Assembly: GCA_013180625.2 (NCBI GenBank) | Contig: SNVD02013915.1 | Coordinates: 789,176-853,175, forward strand | DNA from: Boswellia sacra | Lineage: Eukaryota > Streptophyta > Magnoliopsida > Sapindales > Burseraceae | DNA length: 64,000 bases | Reading direction: 5' to 3' | Shown here: positions 11,943-23,287 of the stretch, one piece after another | How positions within the stretch are numbered: the stretch's first letter is position 1 | How the letters are laid out: each line of letters opens with the position of its first letter | Translations under genes and position numbers: made by a program | Notes under the pieces: generated by a model | What the model was told of the DNA's origin: nothing | Database searches by the model: none | What the model saw: only the letters and a program-made list of their open reading frames with translations

Positions 11943-12075
11943 AAACGGCAAATGTAACAGAAGGGGTGCCTATGACGCGTTTCTCAAACAGTAGGGACTC
12001 CTTTTAGAAAAAAATGTAAAAGTCCAATCTCCATGACATTAAGGTAAAATATAGGGGAGGTTTGTGAGATTATCC
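11943..12075 (-). repeat. MULE right terminal inverted repeat
   Basis: This is the reverse complement of the left TIR, with matching terminal ggataat and internal caaacctcccct and gggacttttacatt-like blocks. It is followed immediately by the target-site copy taatccccacc at 12076-12086. Confidence 0.88.
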
Positions 12076-12417
12076 TAATCCCCACCCCTTGACTTTTTTA
12101 ATATTTTAAGTAAAATAAATTTGTTGGAAATTAGTTTTTCCTTATTTATTTCATTGAGATTATTTAATTATCTGTATGTTATATCCATGATTTGAAATAG
12201 CGGCTTCGAGTTCACATCTCCACCATTAATCAAGGAGATAGAGTTAGGCGTGAAATTGATATATATAGGATCCATCAAAATGTTATTAGGAATAAAATTT
12301 GGGATTCAATTTAATTTTTAGATATTTAAATAAATCAAGGATTTTTATTATTATTAGGAATTTTGAATTTCTAACTAAGAGGAATACTAATTGGGGTTGA
12401 TTTCATGATTAACATTT

Positions 12418-12631
12418 GGGTAATGCTACTCATACAAACTATTTATACGAACTCACATAAACAAACTGATGTGGCATCCATATATGATCGCCACATCACC
12501 TATGTTAATTAATATAATTTATTATTAATATATATTTATCAAATCACTGCATTTATTTATCAAATCACATTATGCCACGTCAGTTTGTATGGACGAGTTT
12601 GTATAAATAGTTTGTAAGAGTAGCATTACTC
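12418..12631. mobile_element. MULE-type MITE, 214 bp
   Basis: Terminal inverted repeats of about 35 bp start gggtaatgctactcatacaa on the left and gagtaatgctactcttacaa as reverse complement on the right. A perfect 9-bp direct repeat, ttaacattt, flanks the element at 12409-12417 and 12632-12640. The internal sequence is AT-rich and has no ORF. The 9-bp duplication assigns it to the Mutator superfamily. Confidence 0.88.
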
Positions 12632-12640
12632 TTAACATTT

Positions 12641-13645
12641 TCCTTTTCTCAATGGTATATATTTTGGTATTTTCTAGTGGAAATATGACTATATTTCTAT
12701 TTCTCAACTGAAATAGATTTCCCAGTTAAATAATGTTTGTTGGTAATATAAGTGCCATTAGTTAATTTATTTTGTCAAATAAAGATTATCTCCCCGCCTT
12801 TCTTTTATTGATAACCATGTTCCTCATCAAATGAATTTTGAAAATTAACAAAAAAAAATTAAAACAATATATTAACTATTAAGTAAATAGTTATTTAATT
12901 AAATTTATTATTATCAAATCTACAAAAAAAAAAAACTTTCGAAAGAGTTGTCGGACCACCATCAAAGCCAGCTTTTGACAAACGTCATCGGAGCAGTCTG
13001 GTGACACCTCCCCCTCTAAATTGATTAGCATCAGCCGATATGCAGTTCTTTTTAGGCATTTTTGGCATTTTATGTGGTGCAAATCTTTCATCGTCCTTTA
13101 CCACAAAACATCGGATGAGTCGAAAATCTCTCAATTGTTACATAAATCGGTTAATTTCAATCAATTTGGTATGAGAGGTATCATCGAATAACTTGGCGAC
13201 AATTGCCAACAATCGGTGCCCACACAGCCTTTCGACAATACTTCTGACATGTTTTTTAATTTTTTATTAAATTTATTAAATGATGAAATTTTAATTAGAA
13301 ACTTAGTAATTATTTTATTACTAATTAAGTATCATTTTAAAATGAAATTTGAATAAATACTATAACTATAATATATGAATTAAAATTCTAAAAAACTAGA
13401 GTTATAATTTAGCGAAACAGATTAATATTAAGTAAGCTAAAGAAATAACACATGAGATCAAATAAAATTCGAATAGTTGAACCTTAGAAAATTGAAACAA
13501 AACCTTATAGATTTTTGAAAAGGGACACAATAACTCTATGCAAAAATGTGATTTTTCGAAGTATACTCCTTTGAGTGCTTGGATGTAGTTAATTAATATG
13601 CTGACTAGACATTGACAACATTTGGGTGTCTCAATTGGATAGGGA
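12641..13645. other. intergenic, no supported gene
   Basis: Short ORFs only. A slightly GC-richer patch at about 12940-13250 gives no recognisable protein in either strand. Confidence 0.5.
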
Positions 13646-13648
13646 TTC

Positions 13649-13875
13649 ATGTCAATTCTTAATCTCTCTCTTCGAGCCCCACAACACAAAAGCAAAGCTG
13701 GCTACGTGTTCTCAGTCTCAAATATGGCAATTTATTATTCTAAATCGGAAATGGGTAACTTTATGAGATTTCGATTCCAATCAAGTGATGGTGATGAAAG
13801 TGAAGAAATCATCACTTCTCTTCTAATTGACCCTGATTTCTCTGTGCAATTAATCAATCAAGCCTTCAATTTAGC
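13649..13875 (+). CDS. possible first exon of an unknown gene
   Basis: An open frame begins ATG at 13649 (alternative ATG at 13724) and reaches a plausible splice donor, GCAG|GTATGG, at about 13875/13876. The residues before it (MGNFMRFRFQSSDG, EEIITSLLIDPDFSVQ) have ordinary globular composition, unlike the repeat-derived ORFs around it. I do not recognise the family. No convincing second exon is seen downstream, where the degenerate repeat array begins, so it may be a captured or truncated fragment. Confidence 0.3.
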
Positions 13876-14052
13876 AGGTATGGGAATGCTACTCGTCTAT
13901 GTAAAATAAATCATTGTTTTGTTTTGGTTTTGTCTAGGTGTTCTGGTGCTCGGTCCATGATATGCTTTGACTTACACTCATCGTGAAAAGCCAAATTATC
14001 TAAGGCATAAGTTATGTATCGAGTTCAATTTTTCCTTTTTGGGCATATGGAG

Positions 14053-15384
14053 AGTTTAGACTAAATAAGAGTTATTTTGTTGGTTGTCTTGTGGCAACAA
14101 AACTAAATAACTAGCCTAATATTTCAAATTGTCATATCATTAACCTAGTCACTATTTGACAATCTGCTTGAAAAAAAATCTTGTTACGAAAAATTGTATT
14201 ATAGCTAAATAGGATGCCTTATGGATAGATTTTAATACTATGTTATAAATATGGTGAATGAGAGACATACCAAAAATCATACTTTTTTGTCTTTGTTTCT
14301 TGCTTCAAGTTGAATCTCTGCATCTACTACATCTGCCTTCAACTTCTACATTCAAAATTCATGTCATACAAAATACGTATTCCTTGGTGAGAATGAGCAT
14401 AACTAGTAGTTTTTGATACATATACGTATCTTACATGGGAACATATACTTATTAACGCTTATTGATCTGTAGTTCTTTACTTTAGCTCAAGCCTCGACAG
14501 CAACCCACCTTTTATAGACATTATGTTGCAGAAAATACTTTTGCATGGGTGGGAAGATGTCTTATGCACTGTTCTCAACATCAAATTACTTATTTAGTGC
14601 ATGAGAATCATTAATAGAATTAATGTTTCTTTGTGGTTCTTAATTTAAGTTTAGCCTCAATAGCAACCTAGTTAGGTTGGACATCATGTTTCAAAAAATA
14701 CTTTTGTGTGGGTGAGAAGATGTCTTATGCACTATTCTCAAAGTCAAATTGCATATTTAGTGCATGAGAATCATTTCTGGAATTAATTTTTCATTATCTG
14801 TGGCTCTGAAGGTAAAGTGTCAACTATCAATTCAGAATTAAAAGTTTAATGCTGGAAATCATGTTATTGAAAATATATTTTTAGAGGACAGAGAAAGTGG
14901 CCTACGGATAGTTTTCATATTTGTAATTTTACCACTGAACATGCCAAAAATTAATGCTTCTTCCTTTGTGGTTCTTACTTTAGGTAGAAGCTCAACAACT
15001 ATCAAGTTATTACCTAACATCTTATATATGGAAGAAACAATGTTGCAGAAAATACATTTTCAAGGGTAAGAAAAAGATGCCTTATGGTAGTTTTTAATAA
15101 AATAGACGCATAGAGCATGAAAAATATTTATCCAAGTAAAAGCTATGATAACTGATGCAGATGGAAACATATTGGTATTTGTAGCGGGAAATTATTACAC
15201 ACTATAGAAGAAAGACAAAACTACCCTTGATGGGTTGTCCAGCCTATTTCACAACGGGATCACGCAAGGGACGAATTTGCATAGTCAACAACGAACCACA
15301 CATTTCATATTTCCGATCTCTGTATCCCGGACAAGGTAGGAAACATCAAAAGAGAATGACATTGTCGCAGCACACACGCCTGTG
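14053..15384 (+). repeat. 1.34-kb tandem duplication, copy 1
   Basis: Starting agtttagactaaataagagt, this unit is repeated nearly base for base at 15395-16718 with an offset of about 1,342 bases. Only scattered substitutions distinguish the copies over the compared blocks. The 3' end of each unit includes a more GC-rich block beginning at gatgggttgtccagcct. Confidence 0.93.
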
Positions 15385-15394
15385 CACAAAAGGA

Positions 15395-16718
15395 AGTTTA
15401 GACTAAATAAGAGTTATTTTGTTGGTTGTCTTGTGGCAACAAAACTAAATAACTAGCCTAATATTTCAAATTGTCATATCATTAACCTAGTCACTATTTG
15501 ACAATCTGCTTAAAAAAAAATCTTGTTACAGAAAATTGTATTATAGCTAAATAGGATGCCTTATGGATAGATTTTAATACTATGTTATAAATATGGTGAA
15601 TGAGAGACAAACCCAAAATCATACTTTTTTGTCTTTGTTTCTTGCTTCAAGTTGAATCTCTGCATCTACTACATCTACCTTCAACTTCTACATTCAAAAT
15701 TCATGTCGTACAAAATACGTATTCCTTGGTGAGAATGAGCATAACTAGTAGTTTTTGATACATATACGTATCTTACATGGGAACATATACTTATTAACGC
15801 TTATTGATCTGTAGTTCTTTACTTTAGCTCAAGCCTCGACAGCAACCCACCTTTTATAGACATTATGTTGCAGAAAATACTTTTGCATGGGTGGGAAGAT
15901 GTCTTATGCACTGTTCTCAACATCAAATTACTTATTTAGTGCAAGAGAATCATTAATAGAATTAATGTTTCTTTGTGGTTCTTAATTTAAGTTTAGCCTC
16001 GATAGCAACCTAGTTAGGTTGGACATCATGTTTCAAAAAATACTTTTGTGTGGGTGAGAAGATGTCTTATGCACTATTCTCAAAGTCAAATTGCATATTT
16101 AGTGCATGAGAATCATTTCTGGAATTAATTTTTCATTATCTGTGGCTCTGAAGGTAAAGTGTCAACTATCAATTCAGAATTAAAAGTTTAATGCTGGAAA
16201 TCATGTTATTGAAAATATATTTTTAGAGGACAGAGAAAGTGGCCTACGGATAGTTTTCATATCTGTAATTTTACCACTGAACATGCCAAAAATTAATGCT
16301 TCTTCCTTTGTGGTTCTTACTTTAGGTAGAAGCTCAACAATTATCAAGTTATTACCTAACATCTTATATATGGAAGAAACAATGTTGCAGAAAATACATT
16401 TTCAAGGGTAAGAAAAAGATGCCTTATGGTAGTTTTTAATAAAATAGACGCATAGTGCATGAAAAATATTTATCCAAGTAAAAGCTATGATAACTGATGC
16501 AGATGGAAACATATTGGTATTTGTAGCGGGAAATTATTACACACTATAGAAGAAAGACAAAACTACCCTTGATGGGTTGTCCAGCCTGTTTCACAACGGG
16601 ATCACGCAAGGGACGAATTTGCATAGTCAACAACCAACCACACATTTCATATTTCCGATCTCCGTATCTCAGACAAGGTAGGAAACATCAAAAGAGAATG
16701 ACATTGTCGCAGCACACA
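15395..16718 (+). repeat. 1.34-kb tandem duplication, copy 2
   Basis: This is the second unit, near-identical to 14053-15384. The match is lost where copy 1 continues cacacacgcctgtg and copy 2 runs into a cytosine-rich tract (cacacacaagttcccc). Confidence 0.93.
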
Positions 16719-16719
16719 C

Positions 16720-16820
16720 AAGTTCCCCTACCAACCCCCCCACCCCTACCCCTCACCCCGGCGCCCGCCCCCCCCCCCCTCTCGGCAAAAAAAAAAAAAA
16801 AAACCAAAACCCCAACCCAA
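16720..16820. repeat. low-complexity C-run then A-run
   Basis: Cytosine-rich sequence with a long uninterrupted C run is followed at once by an A run of about 17, then ccccaaccc-type repeats. It is unlike anything else in the window and sits where the second duplication copy breaks off. Real low-complexity DNA or an assembly/sequencing fault are both possible. Confidence 0.6.
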
Positions 16821-16839
16821 CCCAAAACCCAAAAACACA

Positions 16840-17480
16840 CTACGTGTCAATTTGAGGATCCCACTTTTGCAGACGCCAATGGAATGGTATCCACATGTCC
16901 GCTCGGGAGATTGACAGCACAACATATATAAAGCTGGGGACCAAGGAAACTCAGCTAGCCGCTCATCCAGCTTATCATGAGCGGCCCAAATCACCTACAC
17001 GCATGAAGAAAGAGGTACTTAAGGAATAAATAAGGTTAGGAGAAGGGAGTATCTCACGAAATCCCCGATAGCCGCCATTCTTTCTATGATCCTAGGAATC
17101 TCTTAGAATCGTGGGTCATCACAAAGGAGGGACTCAACAACCCTTCCAGCAACCAACTATGATTCTCTCATTATGTGCTCCTCCCTTGTTCCACTTCTCG
17201 AAACGAGCTTGCTTAGATTTTATGTTTCGTCGATTTATCAACTAAGAAGCCCATTGACTTGAGCGTCAAAGGGTCCACGTCGGGAAACCATGGCACCCCT
17301 TAACATTGTCTTCTGTTTTATAGGTCTTTCACTAGTTAGAACATGACTGAGGAGAGTGTAGGTTATCAAGAGAATGAGAGTTCACGGTTGTTCTACGGGT
17401 AGCTAGACATTCCCACTCTAGGCGGCAGTGCGTAAATCCTCGTGGAGACGTGTGTCGCAGCCATTGGTTTTCGATTTGCT
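16840..17480 (+). repeat. GC-richer block, LTR-like
   Basis: This block is markedly less AT-rich than its surroundings and has no long ORF. The phrase gacttgagcgtcaaagggtc and the following cgggaaacc resemble the R/U5 part of some plant Ty3-gypsy LTRs. No paired LTR, primer site or coding domain is present, so I call it LTR-like only. An organellar insert is an alternative I cannot exclude. Confidence 0.3.
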
Positions 17481-18339
17481 GCATCGACAGTATTAATACT
17501 TGTTTTTATGCAATTCTTACTGCAAGTAAAACCTAATAGGCGCCATTTGGCTTACTTATGGAGATGATGTTGCAAAAAATAGTGTTTTAAAGGTTAGAAA
17601 GAGCATATCTCAAGAAATTTACTTTTATTAGTTTATGCATGGGGGGTAATTAACCCACACATGAAGTTCATGCTTAATTGTCTGTGATTCTTTTCTAGGA
17701 CCGAATCTCAGCTACTAAAAAGCGATCATTTGGCTTTGGATTTATGAAGTTACATTGCAAAAAGGTATACGTTCTCAAAGGTGAGTTATCATCATCCACC
17801 CTCCCTGGATAGATTGCAGTACCAAAATTATATATGCTGATTATGAAAATGACATCCAAAGATAGATGTTAAATTTGTGATTCTTAAGTCATTAAAAATC
17901 TCATTTATACCTATTTCACTGTTCGTCTTGTCATTACAGAAGTCATATTTCACAAAATGTTGTTTTAAAAGTGACTACAGGCATCTTTTATTGCAGTTTT
18001 TGGTCTTAACTTGCAAATGTGGTGCATAAGAAACATGTTAAATTAATGCTTGCTTCTTTATCATTTTTAATTCAGGTAGAATTGCAGTTTCGACCAAGTC
18101 AGGATTTGACTTTTGATCTTAAAAATCATGTTGTAGAAAATACTTTTTAAAGGTTGGAAAGAGAATTCTTATGGACTGTAACTTAAATGAGCATATACAA
18201 GTGTTATGAGAAACATATCCAGAACTAAAACTTATTTGTCAATAATTATTATTTCAGGTAGAAACTCAGCTACTGCTAAGTGAACATTCTACATTGATTG
18301 TGGGAATCATTTTCTTAAAAGTAATTACCCAAAGGCATA

Positions 18340-19285
18340 GGCAGTTCCCAGTATAAACATATATAGGGCATTAGAACATAACGAGAGTCTAGTGCTAATA
18401 GACAATGAAACCATCAATGAATGGGTAAATAAATATCCTCCAAAAAAAGTGGGAGAATATTACTTCAATAGCATATTTTAACTACAATTAAATTCTATAG
18501 AGGAATACTATTGTTAGTAACAGTAATTATAATAATGCTTCACTTATACTGCTCTTTATTATGATGGTCTTTGTAATCTTCTTAAGATTAATAGTAAATC
18601 TTTGTGGTCTTTTTTTAACACATTTGAACTCAACTAGTCCATCATAATTATATGTATTAGTATGAGCAAGTTCTGGGAACTTTGAGCCTGTTTAATGGGA
18701 ATACATGTTCAAAAGAGTACTTAAAGATACGAATGGTTTTTGGATCTACTGCAAGAGCATCCTTTTCCATCTGTGGTAGGGGAGAGAATGGTTTCTTCTC
18801 TCCTATCCGTGGTAGGGAAGATAATGGTTTTTTTATCCTGAGATTCTTGCATTAGATTATCTTTGCCTCCAGCAACTCAACCACTTATATGCTTCATATC
18901 AATAGTCTTGAGCTAGTAAAATTTGTGCTTAATCGAAGAACCCAGAAAGCTTAATGTCAATGAAAATCCCAAAACTCAGTTGTTAGAATTTCAAAATTGT
19001 GCCCCTTAATGACTTCAATTTATGGGTAAAGTTTCGAACAAAATCAGTTTCTAGGGATAGTTTTAATGATAGAGGCTATACTCATCCGATTACCTACATT
19101 TTTAACTTATCTAGCTATTGAGTACTGCAAGAAGAAAACATTTGCTAATGATAATATTCATCAGACTCTTGGATTGTAGCTCAACCCTTTAAGAAATATA
19201 TGCAAAGTAGGTTAGTAACTATTTAAAATTTTTCTTGCAAATATATATTTTATCTGATATGGTGGCTTCTTTAATTTATTTATTT
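18340..19285. other. intergenic, no supported gene
   Basis: AT-rich, with no ORF of interest. A short local repeat (gtggtaggg(g)agagaatggtttcttctctcc-like) sits near 18770-18835. Confidence 0.5.
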
Positions 19286-19289
19286 AAAG

Positions 19290-19566
19290 TGGAAATATGG
19301 TTGATTATTTTCTTGATTTCTAATAGGGTTTTTGAGTCAAATATGAATTTTGAAAGAATATCTTGCATCTTTCAATTAATTTTTTTTTTGGTTTCCTAGA
19401 GTAACCATGATTGTGTTTTCTAGAGATGTATAGATTTTGGAATCCTTTTTTGAACTAGGATCTCAACAGACTTGCTAGCTGTCTCTCTTGTGTATATTAT
19501 AATTCACTTCTTTGTTCAAGTAGAGAAAAATAACGTTGAATAAAAGTTCTCTCAAATATTTCTTCA
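19290..19566 (+). repeat. 5' LTR of the outer copia element
   Basis: Begins TGGAAATATGGTTGATTATT and ends ...AAATATTTCTTCA. It aligns with 39377-39621 along its length, sharing blocks such as agctaggatctcagcagatt-like and tagctatctctcttgt-like strings. Divergence is substantial, so the insertion is old. Confidence 0.8.
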
Positions 19567-19582
19567 TGGTGTCATAGCTTTT
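19567..19582 (+). other. primer-binding site, degraded
   Basis: tggtgtcatagc directly follows the 5' LTR. The usual copia site, complementary to initiator Met-tRNA, is TGGTATCAGAGC, so two positions have changed. Confidence 0.7.
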
Positions 19583-19619
19583 CTCTCTAAAACCTAAATC
19601 TCTTTATGATTAAATACGG

Positions 19620-19811
19620 AATGGCTATTGAGAAGTCAACCTCAAGCTCCCAAGTCACCTCCAATCAAGAACCTGCAATTCCAAGCAGTAATAGTGGAAC
19701 AACGACCTCTCTTCTTCCCATTACATGTCATAATTGAATGGGAACAATCATCTTCAGTGGTCTCAATCTATGATGATGTTTATCTATGGCAAAGGAAAGG
19801 ATGATTATTTA
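19620..19811 (+). pseudogene. outer copia gag, N-terminal part
   Basis: From ATGGCTATTGAG on, the frame reads a Ser/Thr/Gln/Asn-rich start and then gag-like sequence (GTIIFSGLNL region), interrupted by stops. The reading continues at 24182 after the CACTA insertion with LTGDISPPSREDPKFKIW, the UBN2-type gag typical of copia elements. Confidence 0.7.
19809..19811. repeat. CACTA target-site duplication (TTA)
   Basis: tta precedes the left terminus and is repeated exactly at 24179-24181. CACTA elements duplicate 3 bp. Confidence 0.85.
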
Positions 19812-19831
19812 CACTACAGGAAAAATGACTT

Positions 19832-20245
19832 TTTGCGACGAAATATTTCGTCGCAAAAAGTCAAAATTTCGTCGCTATAAGTTTTTGCGAGGAAAAAAAA
19901 TTCGTCGCGTTCCAGTCGCAAAATGTGAGTCGCAATAGGTTTTTCTGCGACGAATCTTGAATTTCTCGCAAAAAGACTTTTTGCGAGGAAATTTTGGTCG
20001 CAAAAAGTGGTATTTTGCGACAAAATATTTGTCGCAAATAGGATTACGTCATGTTAACTTTTTGCGACAATATAAAATTCCTCGCAAAAAAACATATTTT
20101 GCGACAAATTTGAATTTTGTCGCAAAAAATTTTATACCAAAATCATATTTAAAACAAATTATTTTCATTGTAAATATCTTTTGCGACGATTTTTTGTCAC
20201 TAAATCCGATCTTTAGCGACAAAAAATTCGTCGCGAAAGACCTAA
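19832..20245. repeat. CACTA left subterminal hairpin array
   Basis: About ten units each pair a GCGACG/GCGAGG motif with its reverse complement across a short AT spacer, for example tgcgacgaaatatttcgtcg. Each unit can form a hairpin. Open frames across it are artefacts of the repeat. Confidence 0.88.
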
Positions 20246-20913
20246 TTTTTTTAACATAATTGATTTTTTTAAGAATTCATAAAATTTATTTTAATTTGTT
20301 ATAAATTCGAAAATAAAATAGCAAAATTATGTCATTATGCAACAGAATTCTTTGTAAGAATAATTTTATTAAATAATAACAAATTACAAAAATTTAATAC
20401 AACTTGGAACTTTGGTTGTACATGGAAAAAAAAAAAAACAAGATAACACAACAAATACAAAACTTCATCCTCCACTAAATTTTTTGTTTCTTGATTTTAT
20501 ATCAATCTTCAAGTCTTCAAATGTACCACACCTTCAATTATACCTATTAAAAACAAAAAAGAAGTAAAATATTAATTAGTAATAATATAGGATATGAGAG
20601 ATAAGTGTATACAAAAAAAAATGTTAAAGAAATAAAGAACTTAAGATTTTTAATTGCATTCCCTCTTCCAAAATACCTATTAAACAAAAAAGCATAATAT
20701 TAATTGACAATTAAAAAATAAAAATTATATGAATCTTGAAAGTAAATATATTACAACATAAAAGAAAAAATGAGTAAAAATATTTACCTTGATAATAGTG
20801 TTAGGGAAAGAAGAGAAGTAGATAAAAATGAAAATGAAGAGGAAAGTAGAATAGATGAAAGAAAATGAAGTAAACCAAAGAATTAGGTGGTGTATATATA
20901 ATAAAGGCATTGA

Positions 20914-21270
20914 TTTTTTGCGATGAAATTTGGACATTTTGCGACGAAAAATTTGTCGTAAAAGAATTTAAAAAATATGAAATAAATAGGAGCGGGTAAA
21001 AGTCCGCCTAAAATTTTCTTTTTGCGACAAAATTTTGGTCTTTAGCGACAATGTTTTTGTCGCTAAAGGTGTAAAAATTTGAAATTTAATAGGCGGGAAA
21101 AAGTCCGCCTAAAATTTAGTTTTTGCGACGAATTTGGATTTAAATTTTCCTCGCAAAAGACCCCATTTTGCGAGGAATTTTAAAGTGGTCGCTAAAAGTC
21201 TAAAATGCTAATCTTTAGCGACAAAATTCTAATCTTTTGCGACAAAAATTTTGTCGCAAAAAGTCTTAAA
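20914..21270. repeat. internal island of CACTA subterminal repeats
   Basis: The same GCGACG-type hairpin units reappear here after ~650 bp of plain AT-rich DNA. A second repeat, agtccgcctaaaattt (about 21001 and 21101, each in a gcggg...aaaagtccgcc frame), is found only in this island. Confidence 0.85.
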
Positions 21271-22908
21271 AAAATATTAAAATTAAAATCTAAATCTAAA
21301 ATTAAAAATATTTAAATAAACAATACTTAGACTTGGATAATTATAAGTTTATTTATTAATTAAATTTTCATTCATAATTAAACTTATATAATATTGGATT
21401 GGTATTAAATAATTTGATGACAAATTAATAAATAATATAACAACCATATACAATAGAAATATAAAACATTATATGGTATTTAATTATTTTTTATTGAGTA
21501 TTAAAATGTTAATAAAATAGGTACAACAACTCAAGAATTATTTAACAAATGTAAACAATAGTTAGACATTTATACATATGTCATAGTTGTTATATGAAGA
21601 ATTACAAAAATAAATTTCTTTAATGATCAATAAATAATTAATTATTGATATTATAATCATATATGTAACAAAAAGATTCTATTCATTTTAGCTATAATTT
21701 ATTTTAATTATCTATTTCTTTTAAAAACACTAAAAATATGTTTTACAAATTTAAAAAATTAATTTGTGATGGAGATAATTTAATTATTAACATATAAACG
21801 TATGTCATAATTGTCATATGTATTAAAGTCTTAAGAAAATACACACAATTCAACTATCATTAATAAATGCATAATACTTAAACATCTATACATATGACAT
21901 AATTGTCATGTGCGAGTTATTGAAAATAAGTTTTTAATACTTTAATAAATAAATGATCAAATATTCATATTATAATTATTATGTAACAAATGCATTTACT
22001 TTTAGTGAATATTTTTTTATTATTTATTCATTTTACAAATGCTAACAATTAATATTTAAAATATCTTGACAAATGCAAACCATAAGTTTGTAATAGTTGT
22101 AATTTAATAATTAGATATCTATATATGTCATATTTGTTGTTATAAGAAATTGAAAATAAGCTTTTCTAATTTGATTAGTAAATGATTACTTATTCATATT
22201 ATAATTATATAAAAATGTAACAAAATTGCATTTATTTTCAAGTATAGAATGCCTTTAAATTAATTATCCATTTTTTTATAAAAATAACAATTATTAAAAA
22301 TATTTTTTACAATTATAAAAAATATTTTTTTCATATAAGTAATTTAATTATTAGACATATATACATATACATATGCTACAAGTATCATATGTATTACGAA
22401 TTGAAAATCAGTTTTTGCCATTTACTAGGAAATGATTAATTATTCATATAGTAATCAATATGTAACAAATGTATTTATTTTTTGTTATAGAGTTCATTTT
22501 AATTATTTATCTCCCTTAAAATAAACCCTAACAATTGTTTAAAATATCTCAACAATTTACTCAAAGCTATACGATAAAAATTAAAAGTCTAAGAAAAATA
22601 TACTATCTAAATTAATACACTTTATAACAAAAAAATAAAAAACATAATTATAGGCAACATTACATGATTATTAATTATTTATTTATTTATGTTTATTTGA
22701 CATATAATTAACATTGAAAAATAAATTAGATTTTTAGAAGTTGGATTTTTTTTCCAATCTCGTTTTCATCAATTAAAAATTAGTCATAGTAATAAGTTTA
22801 TCATAATTGTAATTTAGCAGTTAGACATATATAAATCATACATAAATTAGATTATATATAAATAATTAGCAATAAATTTTATGCTTGATTATTGGATTAT
22901 TAACGATT

Positions 22909-22986
22909 CATATCACACACACACACGCACGCACACACACACACACTCACGCACACACACACACACACACACATACACACACATAT
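22909..22986. repeat. (CA)n microsatellite with CG interruptions
   Basis: A cacaca tract of about 75 bases with gcac and tcac interruptions lies in the AT-rich core of the CACTA element. Confidence 0.9.
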
Positions 22987-23287
22987 ATAGAGTTTATTTT
23001 AATTATTTATCTCTTTTACAAATACTAATCTTAATAGTTTTTCACATTTAAAAGCATGAATGGAATCACAAATGGTCTTTTTTTTTAATAAAAATTTATA
23101 TGAATATCCAAATGGCCCTACTATATTTAAAAATTATCAATTTATATAAAATCAAATTAGATTTTTAATACTTTCTTTATTCTTTTTTTTAGTCATTTTT
23201 TAAACAAAGACTTATATATTAGACGAATCATAAACAAAGAGAAGAAAACAAAAGAAGATAGTTATTAAGTTTTAATTTTAAAAAAAT

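Larger units (their letters stand above)
6094..12075. mobile_element. Mutator-like element (MULE), complete
   Basis: The element is 5,982 bp, bounded by ~130-bp terminal inverted repeats and an 11-bp target duplication with one mismatch. It contains two genes that converge on its middle: a GRF-type zinc-finger ORF on the + strand starting 0.4 kb inside the left TIR, and a MURA-type transposase on the - strand starting about 1 kb inside the right TIR. This layout resembles maize MuDR, where mudrA and mudrB also converge. The transposase carries three in-frame stops, so this copy is probably not autonomous, although its ends look recognisable. Confidence 0.9.
14280..18330 (+). repeat. degenerate ~170-200-bp monomer array
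   Basis: Diverged monomers share an ordered set of phrases. These are a T-rich run, then aggtagaa(g/a)ctcag/ac, then atgttgcagaaaatac(t)ttt, a g-rich segment (gggtgggaagatgtcttatg) and gtgcatgagaatcat. Examples start near 14470, 14640, 14800, 14970, 17690, 18070 and 18250. The array contains the 1.34-kb duplication, so it expanded at two scales. The T-run plus AGGTAGAA looks like a splice acceptor followed by an exon start, so the monomers may descend from repeated exon-intron units. That origin is an inference. Confidence 0.65.

Noticed and set aside
16569..16994. 120-residue Pro/Lys-rich + ORF and 82-residue Gly-rich - ORF
   Set aside because: Both are translations of the C run and A run, with no domain or splice support.
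16840..17480. Organellar (mitochondrial or plastid) insert
   Set aside because: GC content is suggestive, but I recognise no organellar gene, and an LTR-like phrase is present.
19814..20259. Open frames in both strands over the CACTA ends (also 23228-24225)
   Set aside because: Composition is entirely the GCGACG/GCGAGG hairpin repeat, and the same peptide pattern appears in several frames.
22909..22986. CRISPR-like or satellite array
   Set aside because: It is a simple CA dinucleotide tract. No CRISPR, tRNA or rRNA was seen anywhere in the window.
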